Source of the DNA: Phycisphaerales bacterium
Lineage (GTDB): Bacteria; Planctomycetota; Phycisphaerae; Phycisphaerales; UBA1924
Direction: 5' to 3'
DNA: 64,000 bases
Assembly (NCBI GenBank): GCA_016709445.1
Contig: JADJMV010000006.1
Span: 62,001 to 126,000, forward strand
A program made the translations under genes and the position numbers. Numbering within the stretch: position 1 is the first letter of the stretch; the number at the start of each line of letters is the position of its first letter. The notes under the pieces were generated by a model, which saw only the letters and a program-made list of their open reading frames with translations, was not told where the DNA came from and searched no databases. Shown in pieces: positions 24,401-32,946 of the stretch.

Positions 24401-26053
24401 TCAGAAATCCTGGAATCCGCCCCGGACCTCGTATGCGAAGTCGTGGATGGCTTGGATGTCGGACGCGGACTTGGACACGAGGTTGTTGAAGCGGGCAATG
24501 ATCGGCTCGGGGCTGTCGGAGGCGAGTCTCCCGAGCAGCCTGAACTTGTGGGCGAGGAGGTCGGGGAAATCGGCCGTCGTGTTCCGCGCATGCCCGGCGG
24601 GGTACATGACCAGGCCTGAATCGAGCCGAGCGCCCTTGTCGTCCGTGATGACGACGCTGGTGGGGATGCCGTCGGGGTAGCGCCGGTCGTACTCGTCGCC
24701 GCCGTGCTTGAAGTCGATCTTGGCCATGAGCGAGCGCGTGAGCGGGTGGAAGACCGCCGTCTTGTTGTAGTCGAGGGGCCCGAGCATCAGGCCCTTCCAG
24801 TCGGTGGGTTCGCCCGCCGCCCGGTTCTCGAGGGCCTTGCGCAGGAGCGTCGCGATGATGTAGGCCATCGAGTGGTCGGCGCTCTGGCGGGTCTTGGGGT
24901 CTTTCTTCGCCGGGTCGCCGATGATGCCGAAGGCGGGCTCGTAGGCGACGATGTCGATGTGGCCGATCTTCGCCCCGTCGGGCGCGTCCAGCACGTGGGG
25001 GTGCTTGGCGAGCAGGTCCACGACCGCCTGAACGGCGCCGGCGGACTGGTGCTCGTACAGCGCCAGCTTGATGTGCATGCCCATGATCGTGAAGTCCGAC
25101 CCGGCGCGGGAGAGGACCAGCTCGAAGGGCGAGGCGTCCCTCTTGGCCGGGTTGGTCTTCCCCGCGAGATTGCCCTGCTTGTCGAGCAGCCCGAAGAACT
25201 GGCCCGGCCCCTCGAAGGCCCGGAAGATCGCCTCGGGGTTGCGGAAGATGTCGCGGGGGCCCATGAATCCCGCCATGCTGCGCTTAAGGCTCAGGATTGC
25301 CGCCTCGGTGCTGATCGCGGCGCTGGCGCCCTTCGAATCCGACAGTTGCTTGCCCGCACGGATCGCTCGGAACGGGATGTAGTGCGCGACGGTCATGCCG
25401 ATCGCGCTCTCGATCTGCTCGGCGGTCGCGCCCACCATCGCGCCGAACACCGCCGCGGAGGCAATCGCGCCGTGGACGACGTGGTCAATCTTGTAGGTCT
25501 TGAGGCTGAATACCTCGGCGAGCCGGCCGCGGATCTCGTCGTGCAGCACCATGGCCTTGAGGGCCGTGGCGCCGTCGGCGCCCAGCATCTGGGCGCCCGC
25601 GATGGCGACCGAATAGAAGTCGTTATGACCGAACTCGCCCGCGGTGTGGCCCCGGTCGGGGTTGAACCCGAAGTTGGTACCGTTGCTGTCCCACTCCCGG
25701 ACGGCGGCACAATTGGCCACGATCGCCTTCTCGCTCTTGACGCGGCGGGGCGAGCCGAAGACCGTCGCACCGTGGTGCTTGCACCGCCCCAGCGGCTTAC
25801 CGAGCGGTCCCTCGGGCACCGCGTATTCGAATGCCTCGTTGCGCAGGACAGTGGGGGCGTTGCAGCCCATCGCCAGGGCGCTGATGCCCGTCAGGCACGC
25901 GTCGGTGTAGAACTGGTTGGTCCGATCGAGGACGGCCCGGTCGGGCTCCCCGGCGGCGCCCGGGCCGCCCCACAGGAACTCGATCGCGTACTTCGCCAAC
26001 CCCAGGGCCTGGTTGCTCTCGGCAGGGAGGGTGACGTGCAGCGCATCGGGCAT
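24401..26053 (-). CDS. MmgE/PrpD family protein (2-methylcitrate dehydratase-like)
   Basis: 550-residue cytosolic protein of the MmgE/PrpD fold. Matching segments include the family start with alternating helices (LAKYAIEFLWGG), DRGHTAGEFGHNDFYSVAIA, HDEIRGRLAEVF, the helical domain with AAVFGAMVGATAEQIESAIG, and the lid-domain start FELVLSRAGSDFTIMGMHIKL, then FKHGGDEYDRRYPDGIPTSV. PrpD dehydrates 2-methylcitrate in propionate catabolism, but no prpB, prpC or acnD is in the window, so the substrate is uncertain; other members act as decarboxylases. It is somewhat longer than the usual 450-500 residues. AGAGGAGA precedes ATG 26053. Confidence 0.87.
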   Translation of the reverse strand: MPDALHVTLPAESNQALGLAKYAIEFLWGGPGAAGEPDRAVLDRTNQFYTDACLTGISALAMGCNAPTVLRNEAFEYAVPEGPLGKPLGRCKHHGATVFGSPRRVKSEKAIVANCAAVREWDSNGTNFGFNPDRGHTAGEFGHNDFYSVAIAGAQMLGADGATALKAMVLHDEIRGRLAEVFSLKTYKIDHVVHGAIASAAVFGAMVGATAEQIESAIGMTVAHYIPFRAIRAGKQLSDSKGASAAISTEAAILSLKRSMAGFMGPRDIFRNPEAIFRAFEGPGQFFGLLDKQGNLAGKTNPAKRDASPFELVLSRAGSDFTIMGMHIKLALYEHQSAGAVQAVVDLLAKHPHVLDAPDGAKIGHIDIVAYEPAFGIIGDPAKKDPKTRQSADHSMAYIIATLLRKALENRAAGEPTDWKGLMLGPLDYNKTAVFHPLTRSLMAKIDFKHGGDEYDRRYPDGIPTSVVITDDKGARLDSGLVMYPAGHARNTTADFPDLLAHKFRLLGRLASDSPEPIIARFNNLVSKSASDIQAIHDFAYEVRGGFQDF

Positions 26054-26314
26054 CGGATCTTCTCCTCTGGATTGAGGCGGGCGGGCGATGAAGGCGCCCC
26101 GGAATCCCGGGACGGCGTGGTCGCAAGCCTACGCCCCGACCCCTTTGCGCGCCCGGGAAGCGGGATTGCGCGCCGAAAGGCAGCCTCTCCGCGTCCTTCC
26201 GGGAACGGGCAGGTGCTTTCCATGGTATCGACAGGTGGAGCGCGGCCACGCGACTCCCAGGGCCCCGGCGATGATCGCCGCGGCCATCCGACACCCGGAC
26301 CGAGGAGGTCGGCC

Positions 26315-26695
26315 ATGCTGAATGCGCACTGCAATGCTCACCCCGTTCGAATCGTGCGATCCGATCTCGGCCAGGTGATCGAACTGGAAGCGGCGTTGAC
26401 CGCAGCGATGCTGGAGCAGGCGCCGGACGGTCCCGGGCCGTGTCCGCGGACGCTGCACCGGGAGTTGGATGCGCTCTCGATCACCGCGGCGGTGTTGATC
26501 GTCGGGTGCGTGGGAGCGATCCTGATCGTGCGCCCGCCTTCCTCCACGCTGCTCGCGGTCGCCGCCATCAGCCTCGCGTACGCGTGCAGCTCGCCCGTGC
26601 TGGTGGCGGCACTGCTCCGGCATCGGGACGAGACCGACGCGCACGGGTGGGCCCACGAACAGGTGGAGGCGATGCGGGGCAACGTCAGCCGTTGA
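26315..26695 (+). CDS. Small membrane protein with two predicted membrane segments
   Basis: Unrecognised. Read from ATG 26315, which follows a strong GAGGAGG eight bases upstream, it has 126 residues: a soluble head with a His/Cys-containing start (MLNAHCNAHPVRIVRSDLGQ), a helix, then membrane segments near 56-75 (ALSITAAVLIVGCVGAILIV) and 80-100 (LLAVAAISLAYACSSPVLVA), and a charged tail. Its last 11 bases overlap the convergent CPBP gene. It is the only plus-strand gene in this stretch; the much longer in-frame ORF upstream is antisense to MmgE and is not real. Confidence 0.65.
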   Translation: MLNAHCNAHPVRIVRSDLGQVIELEAALTAAMLEQAPDGPGPCPRTLHRELDALSITAAVLIVGCVGAILIVRPPSSTLLAVAAISLAYACSSPVLVAALLRHRDETDAHGWAHEQVEAMRGNVSR

Positions 26696-27365
26696 GCGCA
26701 CCGCTGTAGAAGTAGCTGCCGAGCCCGACAGTAAAGACCAGGCACCCGTACAGCGCATGCTCGACGGAGGCGGCGAGTAGGGATCGCGAGCGCGAGTAGG
26801 TGGACGCGAACATGACGCCCCCGATCAGGGTCATCGGGATCGCGATCGGGTTGCCGAAGACGATGTGGACGAAGGCGAACATGACCGCGCTGGCGGCCAC
26901 CATGCCCCAGCCCCGTCCGAAAAGAGGCTGGTAGCGGCGGAAGAAGAAGGCGCGGAAGATCACCTCCTGTGGATAGACGCTCAGGATCGGGTATCCGATC
27001 ATGATCTGGAGCCACAGGCTCCGGTTCTCGCGCGGCAGCCCGAAGGCCCGATCGGGGAGCAGCACAAGCACGCCGACCACGATCGCGCCCCCGAGCACGG
27101 CAAATCGGGCGAGCATGGGGAGGATCTCCCGCCGCAGCGCATGCGCGTTCCACAGACGCCGGCGCTCGAAGCCCCGGTCGCGGAGGAGGGCAATCAGGCA
27201 GATCAATCCCCAGAGCCACAACGCCGGGAACAACGCCCAGGGCGGGGGGTGGAACGCGTAGTACGCCGCCGGGCCGACCACGAACGCAGCGACGCACTCC
27301 AGGCCCAGCACAAACCGGCCCTTGGGGCGGGGCGACAGATTCTTCTCGTGGCGATCGTCACTCAA
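26685..27365 (-). CDS. CPBP-family intramembrane metalloprotease-like protein
   Basis: 226-residue polytopic protein of the CAAX-protease/bacteriocin-processing group. Motif 1 appears as PQEVIFRAFFF (family EExxxR, here with Gln in the first place), motif 2 as FAFVHIVFGN and motif 3 as VEHALYG. It has about six membrane segments. The start is taken as TTG 27365, which overlaps the stop of the upstream gene and follows GGGAGGACG; the ORF is open to 27542. It is the third gene of a PhzF / zinc-ribbon / CPBP unit. The changed first Glu leaves proteolytic activity uncertain. Confidence 0.8.
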   Translation of the reverse strand: MSDDRHEKNLSPRPKGRFVLGLECVAAFVVGPAAYYAFHPPPWALFPALWLWGLICLIALLRDRGFERRRLWNAHALRREILPMLARFAVLGGAIVVGVLVLLPDRAFGLPRENRSLWLQIMIGYPILSVYPQEVIFRAFFFRRYQPLFGRGWGMVAASAVMFAFVHIVFGNPIAIPMTLIGGVMFASTYSRSRSLLAASVEHALYGCLVFTVGLGSYFYSGALNG

Positions 27366-27960
27366 GGACGTCCTCCCTGATGACGCGGGGCGCGGGCGGG
27401 GGGACACGGGGCCAAGGGCTGCCGCACTCGGGGCAGGCGGCGGGGCCGACGTCGGAGCCCGCGACGGCCCAGTGAGGCAGGGCGGAGGGCAGGCCGGAGA
27501 GGTCGTAGCCGCAGTCGGGGCAGAGTGCTTTGCGGAGCGCATCTCCAGGGAGCGGCCGCCCGGCCCTTCGGGTGGCGAGCAGCAAGGCCGCGACGGTGCC
27601 GGCGAGCCCGAGCGATCCGACGAGCGCGACGGGCCAACTCGTCCTCCAACCGACGCCGATCAGGAGGACCGCGGCGATCGAGCCACCGATGACCATGAGC
27701 CTCTCGAGGTCGTGCAGCGCGAGCGTGCGCCGGCGCTGCGGCATCTCGGGGTCTGGAGTGCCGAGCCGCTCGGACCAATACGCGACGCGCACGGCATGCT
27801 CCCTGGCCAGCTTCGAGGCTTCGTAGCCGTCGGTGGCCGGGGCCAACTCCTCTCGCCTTGCGAGGAGGGCTTCGTAGGGCGCGGTCCGCTCGGGCAGCGG
27901 CTCGTAGAGCACGCTCCACTCGGACCGCAAGCGCTCCCATGCTGGCTGACGCGCGCTCAT
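27358..27960 (-). CDS. Membrane protein with C-terminal CPDCGYDLSGL zinc ribbon
   Basis: 200 residues. A soluble charged N-terminal half is followed by two membrane segments (RLMVIGGSIAAVLLIGVGW and WPVALVGSLGLAGTVAALLL) and a four-cysteine zinc ribbon, CPDCGYDLSGL and CPECGSPWP. That ribbon motif, CxxCGYDLxGL with CPECG, is widespread in small planctomycete membrane proteins of unknown role. It starts 8 bases after the PhzF stop and overlaps the CPBP start, so the three are probably one operon. Function unknown. Confidence 0.75.
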   Translation of the reverse strand: MSARQPAWERLRSEWSVLYEPLPERTAPYEALLARREELAPATDGYEASKLAREHAVRVAYWSERLGTPDPEMPQRRRTLALHDLERLMVIGGSIAAVLLIGVGWRTSWPVALVGSLGLAGTVAALLLATRRAGRPLPGDALRKALCPDCGYDLSGLPSALPHWAVAGSDVGPAACPECGSPWPRVPPPAPRVIREDVLE

Positions 27961-27968
27961 GAGCGTGG

Positions 27969-28751
27969 CTAGACGGCGAGCGAACCCTCGCTATAGGTGA
28001 CGCAGGCGCCGCCGATGTGGACGCGGTCGCCGTCAAGACGGCAGAACAGCTCTCCCGCGCGCTTCGAGATCTGATGGGAGACGAGCGTGTGCTTCTTCAG
28101 TCGATTGGCCCAATACGGAATAAGCGTGCAGTGGGCCGAGCCGGTGACGGGGTCCTCATCGACGCCCTTGGCCGGCGCGAAGAAGCGGCAGACGAAGTCG
28201 TGGCCGACGGCGGGAGCGGTCGCGATCAGGCCGAAGGGGGCGACGCGGGCAAGGCGGTCCATGTCGGGCTGGAGGGCGAGGATGTCTTTCTTGGACTGGT
28301 AGACGCACATGACGTCGCGGGCGCGGTACGCCTCGCTGGGCCGGATGCCGAGGGCCCTGACGAGTTCATCGGTAATCTCGGCGGGCTCGCCGGGCCGGCT
28401 GGGGAAGTCGAGGACGAGGCGGTCGCCCTCGCGGTTGACCCGCAGCACGCCGCTGGCGCTCTCGAAGCGGATCTGGTCTGCATGATGCTTGAGGTGGTGG
28501 ATGAGGACGTGGGCCGTCGCCAGCGTGGCGTGGCCGCAGAGATCCACCTCGCAGGTGGGTGTGAACCAACGGATCCGGAACTCGCCCTCGGTGTCGATTT
28601 CGGGGGCGAAGAAGGCGGTCTCGGAGACGTTGTTCTCGGCGGCGATCGCCTGCATCGCATGCTCGCTGATCCACTCTTGCAGCGGGACGACGCAGGCGGG
28701 GTTGCCCGAGAAGAGCCGGTTGGTAAAGGCGTCGACGTGGAAGATGCGCAT
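27969..28751 (-). CDS. PhzF-family isomerase
   Basis: 260-residue protein of the PhzF/diaminopimelate-epimerase fold, cytosolic. It begins MRIFHVDAFTNRLFSGNPAC and has the catalytic Glu in ENNVSETAFFAP, then LCGHATLATAHVL and the second pocket DPVTGSAHCTLIPYW. PhzF itself isomerises dihydro-3-hydroxyanthranilate in phenazine synthesis, but no other phenazine gene is here, so it is probably a housekeeping relative of unknown substrate. ATG 28751 is chosen because it gives the family start and follows GGAGG; the ORF extends to 29081 without family sequence. Confidence 0.9.
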   Translation of the reverse strand: MRIFHVDAFTNRLFSGNPACVVPLQEWISEHAMQAIAAENNVSETAFFAPEIDTEGEFRIRWFTPTCEVDLCGHATLATAHVLIHHLKHHADQIRFESASGVLRVNREGDRLVLDFPSRPGEPAEITDELVRALGIRPSEAYRARDVMCVYQSKKDILALQPDMDRLARVAPFGLIATAPAVGHDFVCRFFAPAKGVDEDPVTGSAHCTLIPYWANRLKKHTLVSHQISKRAGELFCRLDGDRVHIGGACVTYSEGSLAV

Positions 28752-29329
28752 GGCGGCCTCCGGATGGACGGGTCTGTTCGGGGCAGTGTAGGGAAGGCCT
28801 GGGTGGCACAGGCAACGCCCTTCTCCGCGAGCGCGGTGCCGCCGGCATTCGACGCCGTTGCCCTTACGGTTCACGACGGGGATCGGGAGGCGGGGCGTCC
28901 GGGCAGCCAGGAGCGGCTCAGTGCGACCGCATTGCCCGTGGTACCCAGGGCGGAGTTGGATCCGGCCAACCGCCGCCGCGGTGCGCAGCCCCCGGCCCCG
29001 GCGTTGCGATCGGCGAGGGAATCGCGCGGAACGATCCCGCCGTGATGGTCCCAATCCGCGGGCCGGTGCTCCGAGGTCCACGCGTGGGGCGAGGCGAGGA
29101 AGTTGCGAGTGCCCAGCAACCCGCCTCGCGTCAGGTCGTCATCGCGCGCATCAGTGATGAGCCCGTGGGTCTCACCTCTGCCGCCCGCGAGCGCGAGCGG
29201 TCCTTCGCTGAGGACGGGCACACACACTGGCCGTCGCTGTTGAGGCCCCACACCTCCGCGGATTCGTGCAACCTCACGGCCACGCCGCGCAGCCACTCCC
29301 GGTACCGGTTTGGAGGGAGTTTGCGCGGC
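28752..29329. other. Intergenic region without a convincing gene
   Basis: About 580 bases. Several ORFs of 70-140 codons are open on both strands, as expected at this GC content, but none has a ribosome binding site, a recognisable motif or a hydrophobic pattern. The right end is downstream of the gene at 29330-29968. A TACACT hexamer on the minus strand near 28786-28791 may be the -10 box for the PhzF operon. Confidence 0.4.
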
Positions 29330-29968
29330 TTATGTCGCAGGTCGCCCGCGCGGGCGGGTCAGGACGAATAGGGCGGCGGCAGCGGCGATGCTGGCACTGG
29401 AGGGGCTCGGGATGGTGCGAGAGGCGGTGCGGACCTGCATGTCGTCCTGCATGAGATGCTCGCCCCAGGGGGCATTTGAGGCGAGGACGATGGCGGCGAT
29501 GGGCGTGTCGGACTGCCAGCCGTTCCAGCGCCACTGCGCGATCGCGCCAGGCCCGGGATCGGGCGCGGTGATGATGTCGGAACCGAGGAGCGCGCGGGAG
29601 GCGTCGTAGAAGCTGGCGACGCCATCGGCGATTCCGGACGCGACGGAGAAATAGCCTCCGAAGGCGGAGATCGGCTGCGTGAACTCGTAGCGCACCGGCC
29701 CGCCGATGCCGCCGGCGAACGAGCCGCCGGAGTGGGGGAGCACCTCGCCGGTGAGGCTCCAGGAACCGGTGATGTTCACGATCGGGGCCTCGATGGTGGC
29801 GAGACCCCCGAAGACGGCGCCCGGTGTAAAGAGGTTTGTATCGGCCATCGACTCAAAGCCCTCGGAGGCATCGCCGTAGAAGACCCCGAGGCGCGCGATG
29901 TCGGCACTCGCGCCGGCGGTGGCCACGCACAGCACGAGAAGGCTCAGGCAGCCGGTGTGTTGACGCAT
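29330..29968 (-). CDS. Secreted protein with a PEP-CTERM-like C-terminal sorting signal
   Basis: 212 residues. It has a signal peptide (LSLLVLCVATAGASA), a beta-rich body with EGFESMADTNLFTPGAVFGG and FGGYFSVASGIADGVASFY, resembling the domain that precedes PEP-CTERM signals in several phyla, and a C-terminal tail IPSPSSASIAAAAALFVLTR then RPRG. The tail follows the PEP-CTERM order (Pro-rich motif, hydrophobic helix, Arg cluster), which suggests export and processing by an exosortase elsewhere in the genome. GGGGAGGGG precedes ATG 29968. It probably stands alone in transcription. Confidence 0.7.
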   Translation of the reverse strand: MRQHTGCLSLLVLCVATAGASADIARLGVFYGDASEGFESMADTNLFTPGAVFGGLATIEAPIVNITGSWSLTGEVLPHSGGSFAGGIGGPVRYEFTQPISAFGGYFSVASGIADGVASFYDASRALLGSDIITAPDPGPGAIAQWRWNGWQSDTPIAAIVLASNAPWGEHLMQDDMQVRTASRTIPSPSSASIAAAAALFVLTRPRGRPAT

Positions 29969-30331
29969 GTTCGACCCCTCCCCGCGGGAGCACTCGCGCC
30001 CGCAGGGAGAAGCGTGCGATTCGGGGCCGAACGGGGCAAGTCGGAATCGCCGTCGGAAGGTCGATTGAGGTATGAAACGGGCTTGGCCGGGTCCGATAGT
30101 GGGGGCTCAAGAGGAGGGGCGGGTGGCCGGGTGCGAGGTGTTGGGCGCCCAGAACGTCCCACCCGGGCGGTTCGGGACAAGGTCGCGTCGGTGCGACGAC
30201 GGGGGCCCACCGAGGCGCAGCATCGGGGGCTCGTGGGAAGGCCGAATGTCGCCGCCGCCGTGCTGGGTCTTGCGTTCCGCCCTTGCGGCGTTCTGCGCGC
30301 AAGATTCCTGCACCCGTGGCGACAAGCTTCC
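29969..30331. other. Intergenic region without a recognisable gene
   Basis: About 360 bases between the secreted protein (upstream side) and aspS (downstream side). Small ORFs exist in several frames but none has a ribosome binding site or recognisable sequence. A stretch of alternating G-rich blocks near 30100-30200 was examined and has no repeat structure that I can define. Confidence 0.4.
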
Positions 30332-30357
30332 GCCCCACCGCGCGTTGGCGGTGGGGC
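30332..30357 (-). terminator. Hairpin downstream of aspS
   Basis: Perfect 10-bp inverted repeat GCCCCACCGC / GCGGTGGGGC with a 6-base loop, 19 bases after the aspS stop. No U-run follows, so it may be a Rho-independent terminator of the weak kind or an mRNA-end stabiliser. Confidence 0.5.
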
Positions 30358-30375
30358 CTGGAATGACGGGGGGCC

Positions 30376-32175
30376 TCAGCTCGGCGGGGTCCAAGTGCTC
30401 TTGACGTGGAGTTCCTTCATCTGCGCGTCGCTGACCATGCCCGGCGCCCCGCTCATGAGGTCGGCGCCGGTCTGCGTCTTGGGGAAGGCGATGACGTCGC
30501 GGATGTTGTCGGTGCCGCAGAGGTGCATCACGATGCGGTCGAGCCCGAAGGCGATGCCGCCGTGCGGGGGCGCCCCGAAGCGCAGGGCGTCGAGGAGGAA
30601 GCTGAACTTTTCCTGGGCGTCTTCCGGGGTGATGCCGAGGAGGGTGAAGACGCGTTCCTGCACTTCCTTGCGGTGGATACGGATCGAGCCGCCGCCGATC
30701 TCAGAGCCGTTCACGATGATGTCGTAGCCGGCGCTGACGATCCCCTCGATTGTGTCGCGGTCGTCGGCTTTGGCGGCCAAGAACGCCTCGACCTGGTCGG
30801 GGTTGGGGGCCGTGAAGGGGTGGTGGGTGGCGTAGAAGCGGGCGTCCTCCTCGTGGTACTCGAACATCGGGAAGTCCACGACCCAGAGAAAGTTCCACTT
30901 GCCCTCGGGGATGAGCTTGAGGTCGCGAGCGATCTTCAGCCGCAGCTCGCCCATGGCCTTGCAACACGTGCCGTAGGCATCGGCCCCGAACAGGACGGTG
31001 TCGCCGGGCTGGAGGCCGAGGCGCTGGACGAGTTCTGCCTTGATCGGCTCGACGAACTTGGCGATGCCCGTCTCGAACCCGTTGGGGGTGTACTTGACGA
31101 CGGGGACGCCTCCGGCGCCGAACTGCTTGACGAACTCGGTGTAGCCGTCGGTGAGCTTCCGGGTGAGCTTGTCGGCGCCGCCGGGGACGCGGATGCACCG
31201 GACGACGCCCCGGCGTTTGGCCAGGGCGTCGGTGAAGACCCCGAAGCCGGTCTTGGGGGCCAGGTCGGAGATGTCGACGATCTCCAGGCCGAAGCGGGTA
31301 TCGGGCCGGTCGATGCCGTACTTGTCCATCGCCTCCTGATAGGTCATGCGGGCGAGGGGCGGCACGTCGACGCCGAGGATCTCTTTCCAGAGCGTGCGGG
31401 CGAAGCCCTCCATGATCTGCATCACGTTGTCGCGGTCGACGAAGGACATCTCGCAGTCGATCTGCGTGAACTCGGCCTGCCGGTCGGCGCGGGGGTCCTC
31501 GTCGCGGAAGCACCGGCAGATCTGCAGGTAACGCTCGCACCCGGCGACCATGAGGATCTGCTTGAAGAGCTGGGGGCTCTGCGGCAGCGCGTACCACTGC
31601 CCCGGCTGCAGGCGGCTGGGGACGACGAAGTCGCGGGCGCCCTCGGGCGTGCTCTTGCAGAGGATCGGGGTCTCGATCTCGAGGAACCCCTCCGCGTCGA
31701 AGTAGTCGCGGGCGATCTTGGTGACCCGGTGGCGCGTCTTGAGGATCTTCTGCATCTTCGAGCGGCGGAGGTCGAGGTAGCGGTAGCGGAGGCGCAGCTC
31801 CTCGCCGGGCAGGTTGTCCTCGTCGCTCGGGATGAAGGGGAGCGCATCGGGCTTGTTCAGGACCTCGATCTGCGTGACCACGACCTCGATCTTGCCGGTG
31901 GCGAGCTTGGCGTTGGGCCCGCCCGCGCGCACCCGCACCGTCCCCGTCGCGCGGATGACGTCCTCGTTGCGGATCTTGTCGGCGGCGTCCAGCACGTCCT
32001 GGCTCGAGTCCTCGGTGTCGAAGACGAGCTGCGTGAGCCCCTGGCGGTCGCGGAGGTCGACGAAGATCAGCCCCGTGCCGTGGTCGCGGTAGGAGTTGAC
32101 CCAACCGGCGAGGCTGACGGTCTTGCCGACGTGCTCTTCACGGAGCTCGCCGCAGTTGTGCGTGCGCTGGAACAT
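30376..32175 (-). CDS. aspS: Aspartate--tRNA ligase (bacterial type)
   Basis: Class IIb synthetase of 599 residues. The N-terminal OB-fold anticodon domain (MFQRTHNCGELREEHVGKTV, VSLAGWVNSYRDHG) is followed by class II motif 1, motif 2 (CFRDEDPRADRQAEFTQID), the bacterial GAD insertion domain (about 300-420) and motif 3 (GGIAFGLDRIVMHLCGTDNI, RDVIAFPKTQTGADLMSGAP). ATG 32175 is preferred to ATG 32184 because GGAGA is then about ten bases upstream and the start matches the family. Discriminating or non-discriminating behaviour towards tRNA-Asn cannot be judged here. Confidence 0.96.
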   Translation of the reverse strand: MFQRTHNCGELREEHVGKTVSLAGWVNSYRDHGTGLIFVDLRDRQGLTQLVFDTEDSSQDVLDAADKIRNEDVIRATGTVRVRAGGPNAKLATGKIEVVVTQIEVLNKPDALPFIPSDEDNLPGEELRLRYRYLDLRRSKMQKILKTRHRVTKIARDYFDAEGFLEIETPILCKSTPEGARDFVVPSRLQPGQWYALPQSPQLFKQILMVAGCERYLQICRCFRDEDPRADRQAEFTQIDCEMSFVDRDNVMQIMEGFARTLWKEILGVDVPPLARMTYQEAMDKYGIDRPDTRFGLEIVDISDLAPKTGFGVFTDALAKRRGVVRCIRVPGGADKLTRKLTDGYTEFVKQFGAGGVPVVKYTPNGFETGIAKFVEPIKAELVQRLGLQPGDTVLFGADAYGTCCKAMGELRLKIARDLKLIPEGKWNFLWVVDFPMFEYHEEDARFYATHHPFTAPNPDQVEAFLAAKADDRDTIEGIVSAGYDIIVNGSEIGGGSIRIHRKEVQERVFTLLGITPEDAQEKFSFLLDALRFGAPPHGGIAFGLDRIVMHLCGTDNIRDVIAFPKTQTGADLMSGAPGMVSDAQMKELHVKSTWTPPS

Positions 32176-32211
32176 GCCGAACATTCTCCGGAGATAGGCG
32201 TGCGGGGCGGG

Positions 32212-32217
32212 AGTATA
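32212..32217 (-). promoter_or_regulatory. Putative -10 box for aspS
   Basis: TATACT on the minus strand, about 36 bases before the ATG at 32175, with GGAGA between the two. This is a conventional promoter-leader layout, unlike the leaderless-type genes. Confidence 0.4.
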
Positions 32218-32303
32218 GGGTGGCCGCCCCGGACCGCTGCGTCCTGTATCGCGGGCTGCCATGCCGACTCGCCACCGTCCGGAACCCTATCCGAGGCCAG
32301 CGT

Positions 32304-32741
32304 TCAGGCGGCGAGGTTCCGCCCGACCTCGGACGCCCCGAGCATCATGATCTCGCTCACGGCGGCGAGGGCGTCGGCCCAGGCCTGGTCGACCGCGGGC
32401 GTCCATTCGGGCCCGGCGACCTTCCGCATGGCCCTGAGCATCGTGTCTCGGACGATGGGATAGTGCTCGGGTCGGGCGCCGTACGCCAAATGTCGGGCTC
32501 CCAGTTCCCGGAGCGGGATCTCCAGCACCCGGACATTCTCGACGTACTTGGCGACCAGGGCGAGCGCGGTGACGAGGTTGTTGCGCTGTTGGACCATGTC
32601 GTCCGAGAACATGGGGCGGAGCCCCGGATGCTCGGCAAAGAGCATCCCGTAGAACTCATGTACAAAGTCCGGAAGCCGGCTGAGAACCGTCTGCAGGCTC
32701 TCTTTCACGTCGGGCTGCGGACGCTCTCGGAACTCGTTCAT
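32304..32741 (-). CDS. Single-domain bacterial globin
   Basis: 145-residue haem protein of the Vitreoscilla-haemoglobin/flavohaemoglobin globin type, a cytosolic binder of oxygen or nitric oxide. Helix landmarks: FVHEFYGMLFAEHPGLRPMF (B-C-D region), the proximal His in ELGARHLAYGARPEHYPIVR (F helix), and the GH region ending AWADALAAVSEIMM. There is no FAD/NAD reductase domain, so an external reductase would be needed. It starts at ATG 32741 after AGGGTGGA. It is near aspS but probably its own unit. Confidence 0.88.
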   Translation of the reverse strand: MNEFRERPQPDVKESLQTVLSRLPDFVHEFYGMLFAEHPGLRPMFSDDMVQQRNNLVTALALVAKYVENVRVLEIPLRELGARHLAYGARPEHYPIVRDTMLRAMRKVAGPEWTPAVDQAWADALAAVSEIMMLGASEVGRNLAA

Positions 32742-32946
32742 GGGTCCACCCTGTGCGGCCGGTTTCTTCTCACGGACCGCCTTCCGGAGCATCGGCGTTT
32801 TGCCAAAGGGACTCCATCGCGTGCCCGGTGTCGAGCGCATGTGGGATTCCGATGCCCATGAACTAGGGGATTCTCCGCGACTGTTTCCTCCAAGCGGGTT
32901 ATCCTGAGTCCGGGTTGGCTCGGCCGCACCGTAGAGGAGAGTCACG

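Noticed and set aside
24704..26695. 663-codon plus-strand ORF
   Set aside because: Most of it is antisense to the MmgE/PrpD gene. Only its last 126 codons, from ATG 26315 with its own ribosome binding site, read like a protein.
28871..29296. 141-codon minus-strand ORF in the gap before the PEP-CTERM-like protein
   Set aside because: It has no ribosome binding site, no signal peptide and no recognisable segment. It cannot be excluded as a remnant, but nothing supports it.
30406..32463. 685-codon plus-strand ORF
   Set aside because: Antisense shadow of aspS, whose synthetase motifs are all on the minus strand.
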